From Spirochaetota bacterium (lineage in GTDB: Bacteria > Spirochaetota > Spirochaetia > JABEVK01), in NCBI GenBank assembly GCA_020049045.1, contig JAIFLN010000164.1, forward strand, positions 1 through 34,887: DNA of 34,887 bases, read 5' to 3'. Shown here one piece after another: positions 16,556-22,069 of the stretch; the first letter of the stretch is position 1, and the number at the start of each line of letters is the position of its first letter. The translations under genes and the position numbers were made by a program. The notes beneath the pieces were generated by a model. It had not been told where the DNA came from, made no database searches, and worked only from the letters and a program-made list of their open reading frames with translations.

Positions 16556-16585
16556 AGTCTAGACCGGATGTCTGTTCCGAAGCAA
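16556..16585 (-). promoter_or_regulatory. hflX: hflX promoter (leaderless layout)
   Basis: On the minus strand TTGCTT (16585-16580), an 18-base spacer and TAGACT (16561-16556) lie with the -10 seven bases before the hflX ATG. Each hexamer is a partial consensus match. Confidence 0.4.
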
Positions 16586-16602
16586 CAACGGTAACATAGG
16601 GG

Positions 16603-18597
16603 CTAGGTGCGGCTTCTTTGCGTTTCCCACGCTTCCCAGAGTTCCCGGTAACCTTTGTTCCATGTCTTGAGCGATTCGTGGGTTCCCTGTTGCTCAACTG
16701 CACCGTTCATAAGGAAGACCACGTTTGGAGCCAGCAACGGAACCAGATTCAACTTGTGGGTGATTAGTAGCAACGAGGCATCACCGACCGAGTTTTGAAG
16801 CAATTGACATAGCTTCTCCTCAGAAAGTGCATCGAGACTTGTGAAGGGCTCATCGACAATGAGAGCTTTCCACCCCTCCCTGGACAGACAACGAATGAGT
16901 GCTAGCCGCTGTCGCTCGCCTCCCGAAATTCTGGAACCTGACTCACCGAATGTTCTCCCTTCAAGATGGCCGAGTTCCGCTGCCGTTACCAGCTCCAAGT
17001 AGCGATCTTGAAGACATAAACGGCGACAACATTCAATTTCGGACAAGAAATCTGCGACGCTTTCCAGCGAATCACCACCTACAAGGACCATGATTTTTCG
17101 GCACCAGTCATAGGTAACGGCTGACTCGAGGCCAACACCCAAGACGCTGCGAAGACTTCGACAATCCGGATGTTTTAGCCGAGTCTGTATCCGTTTGATG
17201 GTCGCGTAAGAATCACCCTCCTTCAATAATGTTTTCAAGTCGCAGAGACAGCGCAACATCACAGCTCGAAGTAGCGCCTTTGTTTGATCTCGTGCCTCAC
17301 GAGAAACCAGCTCTCGACCGAGGAGGATGTTGTCTTCAAGTGTACCGTCAATGATTTCAACCTCTTGCCCGTATATGTTGATAAGCACGCTTCGAACAGG
17401 ACTCGGAAGAGAATCCAGTTCGCAACCCAAAACAAAAACACTTCCCTGCGCAGGTCTGCGCTCTCCTGAAATTATTTGTACTATCGAACTTTTACCCACT
17501 CCAGAGATCCCTATCAGGGACCAGCGAGACCCTAAACTCACTTGGAAGTCTATCGACTGAAGGGGTTTATCACTTTCAGTAGCAACATCGAAACCCATCA
17601 CAGTGTCATTTCCCGAAATCACACCAACAAATTCCACTACCGGAACGTCCGCAGAGGTCGGTATTTTGAATCCACTGGTTTCACGACAACTACTCTCAGA
17701 TTCCAGTGTATGAAAGCGCTGGATAGCCGGGCCAATGTATGCCTCAGTCATTGCGACGCGAGATATAGTTTCGATCGGGAAGATCAATTGAGGAATATAG
17801 CCAAACATCAAGACGATTTCTGACATCCCCATTACACCACTTGAAAGCTCTCGCATGCTCATCAGAACTAAAGCTACCGTCAGGAATGTTGGGGCTAATG
17901 TCACAAGCGATTCGCTGAGAATTCCGATCCGGATCGACTTCACATTGTTATGTCGCCGCGTTTCCTGCACTAGTCTAAATCTTTCGAGAAAGAATTCCAC
18001 AACACCGTTTCTCTCAATTGAACGTTTGTTTTCTAGCACTTCGCGGAAAGTCGATTTCGCGGTTGTAGATGCGGCTATATATTTGCCTTGATAGTGAGCT
18101 CTGCCCCGAGAAGCAAAATAGTTCAGTGAAGCAACTATACCATAGAGGCCTAAAACAGCTGCGGGAAGGTGAGCAACTGAGAAGAGAGCAGAGATATAGG
18201 CACTGTTGACAACGTAGCAGATAACTTCAGCGTCATCCATTATTGCCGATTGATACCAGCCGCTACCATTCCGCTTGATAAGACTGAAAGGCAACCGAAT
18301 TGCTTTCTCAAGAAATACCATTTCAACTTTTCCGTTAATGCTCGTAGTGGCGCTCGCGATCACAAACGCGGAAACAATGGTAGCAAGACACATGGCAATC
18401 GACAACGAGAGCAGTAGTCCAACCTGTAGAAACACTCCTGAACTAGTTGAACCCGTGAGATTCTGAATGAGGCTAGCTTGAACAAGTGGAACGGCAAATG
18501 ACATAGCGAACAAACAGAATGCCGACACAAGGGCAGCAGAGATGAAAAGAAAGTCCTTGCGCTCCATGAATCGAAGAACAAATTTAAGCCCGTTCAT
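16603..18597 (-). CDS. ABC exporter, fused membrane and ATPase domains, candidate RiPP exporter
   Basis: 664 residues. The membrane domain (about 15-290) has paired hydrophobic segments, followed by an ATPase domain with Walker A GISGVGKSS (363-371), Q-loop Gln411, NILLG (423-427), signature ISGGERQ (557-563), Walker B ALIVDEP (578-584) and H-loop His614. No N-terminal C39 peptidase is present, so any leader would have to be removed by another protease or stay on. The stretch between NILLG and the signature is about 130 residues, against roughly 55-60 usual in ABCB-type exporters, so there is an insertion of about 70 residues in the helical subdomain. A GGAGTAG ribosome site precedes the ATG. 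It follows the small peptide gene by 183 bases on the same strand. Confidence 0.88.
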   Translation of the reverse strand: MNGLKFVLRFMERKDFLFISAALVSAFCLFAMSFAVPLVQASLIQNLTGSTSSGVFLQVGLLLSLSIAMCLATIVSAFVIASATTSINGKVEMVFLEKAIRLPFSLIKRNGSGWYQSAIMDDAEVICYVVNSAYISALFSVAHLPAAVLGLYGIVASLNYFASRGRAHYQGKYIAASTTAKSTFREVLENKRSIERNGVVEFFLERFRLVQETRRHNNVKSIRIGILSESLVTLAPTFLTVALVLMSMRELSSGVMGMSEIVLMFGYIPQLIFPIETISRVAMTEAYIGPAIQRFHTLESESSCRETSGFKIPTSADVPVVEFVGVISGNDTVMGFDVATESDKPLQSIDFQVSLGSRWSLIGISGVGKSSIVQIISGERRPAQGSVFVLGCELDSLPSPVRSVLINIYGQEVEIIDGTLEDNILLGRELVSREARDQTKALLRAVMLRCLCDLKTLLKEGDSYATIKRIQTRLKHPDCRSLRSVLGVGLESAVTYDWCRKIMVLVGGDSLESVADFLSEIECCRRLCLQDRYLELVTAAELGHLEGRTFGESGSRISGGERQRLALIRCLSREGWKALIVDEPFTSLDALSEEKLCQLLQNSVGDASLLLITHKLNLVPLLAPNVVFLMNGAVEQQGTHESLKTWNKGYRELWEAWETQRSRT

Positions 18598-18780
18598 CCG
18601 TCTACTCCTATCTGCGGCGGCATCCGCATCTCGTTGGGTGAAAGCCTCTAGAAATCTATAACCTTACTTTAGAAACATTCGATGTCCGGACGTCGGAGAC
18701 GTCGGCCGACAAGCTGTACTCAAGGCCTCGAATGCGACGAAACAACCTGTCAGCCGACGTGTCACACTACGCGAACGATC
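18598..18780 (-). other. Spacer with inverted repeats between peptide and exporter genes
   Basis: 183 bases without a convincing ORF. It contains the palindrome GTCGGCCGAC (18701-18710), an inverted pair ACGTCGGC/GCCGACGT (18699-18706 and 18753-18760), a repeated CGTCGGAGACGTCGG unit, and a 5-bp stem TGCGG/CCGCA (18613-18628) just before the exporter ribosome site. These could fold the message and lower exporter expression relative to the peptide, a common arrangement in peptide operons. No T-run follows, so it is not a simple terminator. Confidence 0.4.
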
Positions 18781-18885
18781 TCAGCAACCGCACTTTCCGT
18801 TGCAGGTACCGAAGAGCAGACCTGCGTCAAAGTCTTCTTCGTCGCCGAAAACATGACAGAACACATTCTCTTGAACTACTTTCAT
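18781..18885 (-). CDS. Candidate RiPP precursor: 34-residue Cys-rich peptide
   Basis: A 34-residue peptide behind a perfect Shine-Dalgarno (AAAGGAGG, five bases before ATG). Residues 1-22 look like a leader: a short hydrophobic start, then an acidic patch GDEEDFDAG (14-22). Residues 23-34 look like a core: LLFGTCNGKCGC, with Cys28, Cys32 and Cys34 in a C-x3-C-x-C pattern; one more Cys lies at position 10. It sits between a radical SAM/SPASM maturase and an ABC exporter, the classical place for a RiPP substrate. Likely products are thioether-linked (sactipeptide or ranthipeptide type) or otherwise Cys-modified, but the modification is an inference. I do not recognise the family. The peptide could instead bind a metal. 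Confidence 0.75.
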   Translation of the reverse strand: MKVVQENVFCHVFGDEEDFDAGLLFGTCNGKCGC

Positions 18886-18890
18886 AACAA

Positions 18891-18898
18891 CCTCCTTT
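18891..18898 (-). promoter_or_regulatory. Perfect ribosome binding site of the precursor peptide
   Basis: AAAGGAGG on the minus strand, five bases before the peptide ATG. It is the strongest Shine-Dalgarno seen in the window and lies directly after the TAG that closes the -1 frame of the maturase. It implies high peptide output compared with the maturase. Confidence 0.85.
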
Positions 18899-19087
18899 CT
18901 AAACTTGATACGCGCGCAGAACATCAACGATGTTTTCTTTCTGGTAGAAGCATTTCGACTGATCACCATTGACTCGACTTAGTGGGCAGCCTCCGAAGCA
19001 CACTGGCAGGTACTCGCACTCGCGACACTTTCTGAGTTGCCGTTCGAGCATTTCCAGACGTCGAGGTTTCCCATTATGTTCAGCCAA
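18899..19087 (-). pseudogene. SPASM C-terminal segment of the maturase in the -1 frame
   Basis: This frame carries a textbook end of a SPASM domain: Cys-x2-Cys-x5-Cys-x3-Cys in KCRECEYLPVCFGGCPLSR, then another Cys 11 residues later and a helical tail. It is -1 relative to the upstream maturase frame and overlaps it by 109 bases. It has no start codon of its own with a ribosome site. It is therefore either the detached end of a frameshifted gene or the product of ribosomal frameshifting. Its TAG at 18899-18901 falls immediately before the precursor ribosome site, as expected if it was once the natural end of the maturase. Confidence 0.75.
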
Positions 19088-20088
19088 TTCGCCCCACCAC
19101 CACCTTCACAGTACTGATAGCCATAGTTCATATTTCTACTAACTTGGAAACCTTTGGCCTCGGCGAGCGCAAAATACTCAGTTAAGCGAGAGTTGTCGGC
19201 GTTTTCTTTTTTCCAATGATCTGTGTTGAAAACTGGCCTGAAATAAATCCGGAAATGTCGTTTTTCCGACTCCGTGAAATAGTCTAGGAGTGCATCGATT
19301 TCAGATAGAGTTTCATTGAAAAGATTAACCCGTATCATCACTCGAACACTATCAAGTTTCTTCTCAGCGATGACAGCGAGCATCAATTTGACATTCCCAA
19401 GTATTCGGGAAAAAGTTGCACTCCCGTCTTTTGGTATTCTTCGGCTGTCGTGCGACTTTTGATTTCCATCAAAGGTTACCTGTATGACTTTGACTCTATT
19501 GCTAAGTAATAAGTTCCGGGATACTTTTTCATCCAATAAGACACCGTTGGTCACCATCATGAACTCGACTTTCTTTGACTCCGCATCTGCTAGATTGTTT
19601 AGTTCGGTGCAAACGCGATTCACGAAAGCTGGCCGGATGAGTGGTTCACCTCCGAAGAAGGTTAGGTATAGTCTTCCCTTATTTCGCAGCTCGCTTATAA
19701 GGAACTTCAGAAGGACATTCGTGCCGTCCTCTGTGATTTCAAATGGCATAAATTCTTGTGAACAGTAGCCGCAAGCCAAGTTGCATTTCATTGTCGGAAT
19801 TAAAGTCACAAATAGGGCATTTGAGGTTGCCTCTTCCTGTCTACGGTATTGTGATTCTAGCCATGCTAACTCATCGTAGCCAGTTTCAACAAGAAATCCT
19901 GTCCGACGAAGTATTTCAATTGTTTCACAGAAATTTTCGGCACGTTCATTCGGGCTCTTTAATACAGCAAAAACAGTATTAGCAGATGAACTGGTTACTT
20001 CAATTATTGACTTGGTCAACGTATTGCAAAGCGTCACTCCCTGTTCAGTTGGCACTGTGACGATGTAACGGCTAGGCTTGAGAAGCAT
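18979..20088 (-). CDS. Radical SAM/SPASM peptide maturase (zero frame; C-terminus appears frameshifted)
   Basis: 369 residues in the zero frame. The N-terminal region (1-85), starting KPSRYIVTVP and including CNTLTKSIIEV, resembles the peptide-recognition extension of SPASM RiPP maturases. The radical SAM core begins near 93 with CNLACGYC (Cys102, Cys106, Cys109: CX3CX2C), followed by FFGGEPL (145-150). The SPASM domain starts at Cys327 and reaches NLDVWKC (Cys347). The frame then degenerates and stops, while the expected auxiliary-cluster cysteines continue in the -1 frame. The family installs thioether or carbon-carbon links in precursor peptides using SAM and iron-sulfur clusters. An AGGTGA site precedes the ATG. 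Whether the enzyme is active depends on the frame issue. Confidence 0.85.
   Translation of the reverse strand: MLLKPSRYIVTVPTEQGVTLCNTLTKSIIEVTSSSANTVFAVLKSPNERAENFCETIEILRRTGFLVETGYDELAWLESQYRRQEEATSNALFVTLIPTMKCNLACGYCSQEFMPFEITEDGTNVLLKFLISELRNKGRLYLTFFGGEPLIRPAFVNRVCTELNNLADAESKKVEFMMVTNGVLLDEKVSRNLLLSNRVKVIQVTFDGNQKSHDSRRIPKDGSATFSRILGNVKLMLAVIAEKKLDSVRVMIRVNLFNETLSEIDALLDYFTESEKRHFRIYFRPVFNTDHWKKENADNSRLTEYFALAEAKGFQVSRNMNYGYQYCEGGGGANWLNIMGNLDVWKCSNGNSESVASASTCQCASEAAH
19066..19072 (-). other. GGGAAAC heptamer, possible -1 slippage site in the maturase gene
   Basis: In the zero frame it reads ATG GGA AAC, which fits the X XXY YYZ slippery pattern, and the frame it would shift to is the one carrying the remaining SPASM cysteines. 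No strong downstream pseudoknot is obvious. Slippage here would skip the DVWKC segment with Cys347, which argues against it. Confidence 0.3.
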
Positions 20089-20137
20089 TGTATCACCTAT
20101 GTAGTAATATTAAATAAATATAAATTAGATATAAGTA

Positions 20138-20166
20138 ACTATATGTGAATGTAAATTATGTGTCAA
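20138..20166 (-). promoter_or_regulatory. Near-consensus sigma-70-type promoter of the RiPP cassette
   Basis: On the minus strand a perfect TTGACA (20166-20161), a 17-base spacer and TATAGT (20143-20138, 5/6) lie 49 bases upstream of the maturase ATG at 20088. The surrounding DNA is very A+T-rich. The expected leader of about 40 bases contains the AGGTGA ribosome site. Confidence 0.85.
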
Positions 20167-20279
20167 CATATTTTCACAAAAATTATGGATTTGATAGTAA
20201 AGGATCGAAATCTAGCGCCACCAGTAACCAATATTACAGGTGTTCTCCATTGCCCACGCCAAGACGCCCAAGATTCCTC

Positions 20280-20308
20280 TTGACGGGAGTGGCTGTGAAA
20301 TCTATATT
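20280..20308 (+). promoter_or_regulatory. Promoter of the TrmB-like regulator operon (leaderless layout)
   Basis: TTGACG (20280-20285), a 17-base spacer and TATATT (20303-20308). The -10 ends seven bases before the ATG at 20316 and no Shine-Dalgarno is present, so transcription probably begins at the start codon. Confidence 0.7.
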
Positions 20309-20326
20309 AACTCCCATGGTAGTTAA
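20307..20326 (+). promoter_or_regulatory. Operator-like palindrome over the regulator start codon
   Basis: TTAACT...AGTTAA arms flank CCCATGGT, and 18 of 20 positions are symmetric. It covers the end of the -10 hexamer, the predicted transcription start and the ATG. A repressor bound here would block its own promoter, so TrmB-like autoregulation is the simplest reading. Confidence 0.6.
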
Positions 20327-21140
20327 TAAAGAAGAACTCCTCGACTTGTTTGCCCGGCTGGGCGTGTCGGAGTACGAGGCCAAGGTCTACGGTGCCCTTC
20401 TGGCCCTCAATCCTGCTACCGCCTACGAAGCTGCCAGAGAGGCAGGAGTCCCGACCAGCAAGGTCTACGAAGTGCTGGACCGTCTTGAGGCGCGGAGCAT
20501 GGTCCGCAGTCTGGACGAGGGGGGAAAGAAGCGCTACCTCCCCCAGGACCCCGAGGAATTCGTCGAAGGGACCCGGCGTAGGCTGGGCGACACCCTCGAC
20601 TGCTTGAAAACCGACTTGAAAAAACTGGGAGGCCCGCAGGATCAGGGGTTTATCTGGAACCTTTCAGACACTCCGACCCTGCTGGACAAGGCCTGCCGCA
20701 TGGTTCAGTCCGCCGCCGAAGCTCTGCTGGTTTCAGCCTGGAACCCCGAGGCGACGCTGCTGGCTCCTCTGCTGTCAGCGGCCCGTGAACGGGGTGTCAA
20801 GACGGCGCTGGTGCACTTCGGCGGCGGCGGCATCGACTTGCCGGGGGTGTTCCGTCATCCCATCGAAGACACCATCTACGCCGAAAAAGGCGGCCGCGGG
20901 CTCACTGTGGTGGCCGATGGCCGCGAAGCGCTGATGGGCACGCTGAGAGAGGGCGAGGGTTCGGTGGAGGGTGCCTGGAGCCAAAACCGGGGTTTTGTGA
21001 CGCTGGCCGAAGACTATGTGAAGCACGACATCTACATCATGAAAATTGTGGAGCGCTTTGATCCCCAGCTGCAGGCCCGCTTTGGCCCAGGCTATCAGAA
21101 ATTGCGCGATGTTTGGAACGATGAGGAGGAAGCACCATGA
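20316..21140 (+). CDS. TrmB-like transcriptional regulator
   Basis: 274 residues from ATG 20316; the frame is open further upstream into A+T-rich DNA, but that part looks non-coding and the promoter lies inside it. Residues 1-75 form a winged helix typical of TrmB: LFARLGVSEYEAKVYGALL, then AYEAAREAGVPTSKVYEVLDRLEARSMV. The C-terminal part (about 110-265) resembles the phospholipase-D-like effector domain, with LLVSAWNPEATLLAPLLSAARERGVKTALV. The family senses sugars or other small ligands and regulates transport genes. It overlaps the aminotransferase start in an ATGA and heads the operon with the DUF1538 and PII-like genes, which it probably controls. Confidence 0.88.
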   Translation: MVVNKEELLDLFARLGVSEYEAKVYGALLALNPATAYEAAREAGVPTSKVYEVLDRLEARSMVRSLDEGGKKRYLPQDPEEFVEGTRRRLGDTLDCLKTDLKKLGGPQDQGFIWNLSDTPTLLDKACRMVQSAAEALLVSAWNPEATLLAPLLSAARERGVKTALVHFGGGGIDLPGVFRHPIEDTIYAEKGGRGLTVVADGREALMGTLREGEGSVEGAWSQNRGFVTLAEDYVKHDIYIMKIVERFDPQLQARFGPGYQKLRDVWNDEEEAP

Positions 21141-22018
21141 AGGAAGCGACGGACAACCCCGCCCCCGTGATCTGGATCGATGGGGAATGGAAGACCAAGG
21201 AAACCGCTGCGGTCTCGGTCTACGACCACGGCCTGCTGTACGGTGACGGCATCTTTGAAGGACTGCGCATCTATGCCGGCCAGATTTTCCGCCTCGAGGC
21301 GCACCTGGTTCGCTTGGAAGAAAGTGCCCGGGCGCTGATGCTGGTGCTTCCGTATACCAGGGACGAGCTTCGCGCCACGCTCAAGGATGCCGTGGCGCGG
21401 TCCGGCCGCTTTTCGGGCTACATCCGTCTGGTGGTCACCCGGGGAGTGGGAACGCTGGGCCTGGACCCCAACCGCTGCCCCCGCGCCTCGGTGATTGTCA
21501 TTGTCGACGGCATCCAGCTGTACCCCGCCGAACTCTACGCCTCGGGCATCCCCATTGTCACCGCCAGCACCCGCCGCACCCCCCGCTCCAGCGCCGAGGC
21601 ACGGGTGAAGTCCCTTAACTACCTGAACAATATCCTGGCGAAAATCGAAGCTCAGCGGGCCGGGTGCCTCGAGGCGCTGATGCTTAACACCGAAGGTCTG
21701 GTGGTGGAATGCACGGCCGACAACTTCTTTGTCGTGAAGAACGGTGTGCTGAAAACCCCCGCCGCCATCCATGGGGCACTCGAAGGCATCACCCGTCAGA
21801 CGGTGCTCGAACTGTCCCGCCGTTTGGATATTCCTTCCCAGGAAACGGCCCTGTCACTTTTTGATGTGTACAATGCCGACGAAGCCTTTATGACCGGAAG
21901 CGGGGCCGAAGTGATGCCCGTAACCAGTGTCGACGGCCGGGTTATCGGTACAGGAAAGCCTGGTCCGCTGACTCTGGGGCTTTTGGAAGCCTTTCGCAAG
22001 GAAACCTCAGGGCTCTGA
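21137..22018 (+). CDS. ilvE: Class IV aminotransferase, branched-chain type
   Basis: 293 residues. Fold-type IV PLP features are visible: VSVYDHGLLYGDGIFEGLRIY (27-47), catalytic Lys158 in ARVKSLNYLNNILAK, and the phosphate-binding GALEGITRQTVLEL followed by EAFMTGSGAEVMPV. This matches branched-chain amino acid aminotransferase, which interconverts Leu, Ile and Val with their 2-oxo acids using 2-oxoglutarate; D-amino acid transaminases and 4-amino-4-deoxychorismate lyases share the fold. An AGGAGGAAG ribosome site lies inside the regulator gene. Its place between a regulator and a transporter is unlike a standard ilv operon, so a specialised substrate is possible. Confidence 0.85.
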   Translation: MKEATDNPAPVIWIDGEWKTKETAAVSVYDHGLLYGDGIFEGLRIYAGQIFRLEAHLVRLEESARALMLVLPYTRDELRATLKDAVARSGRFSGYIRLVVTRGVGTLGLDPNRCPRASVIVIVDGIQLYPAELYASGIPIVTASTRRTPRSSAEARVKSLNYLNNILAKIEAQRAGCLEALMLNTEGLVVECTADNFFVVKNGVLKTPAAIHGALEGITRQTVLELSRRLDIPSQETALSLFDVYNADEAFMTGSGAEVMPVTSVDGRVIGTGKPGPLTLGLLEAFRKETSGL

Positions 22019-22069
22019 ACCCCATGACAGAAACCTCTTCCTCCGGTATTCTTGGCACGGAGGCACGCC

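Larger units (their letters stand above)
16603..20166 (-). other. Low-GC RiPP cassette, probably horizontally acquired
   Basis: This block has clearly more A+T than both flanks, most of all at 19100-20170. Its codon choice also differs (many AAT, TTT, ATA and AGA codons), whereas the flanking genes are GC-rich. It holds a maturase, a small Cys-rich peptide and an exporter, all on the minus strand under one promoter. The left edge falls between 16549 and 16602 beside hflX, and the right edge near 20170-20280. I found no transposase, integrase, tRNA or clear direct repeats at the edges, so the route of entry is unknown. Confidence 0.7.

Noticed and set aside
18682-18972. Plus-strand ORF overlapping the precursor peptide
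   Set aside because: No ribosome site and no meaningful motifs; the minus-strand peptide with its perfect Shine-Dalgarno explains the region.
20145-20315. Extended N-terminus of the TrmB-like regulator
   Set aside because: The stretch is A+T-rich intergenic DNA that contains both divergent promoters; the winged helix starts at ATG 20316.
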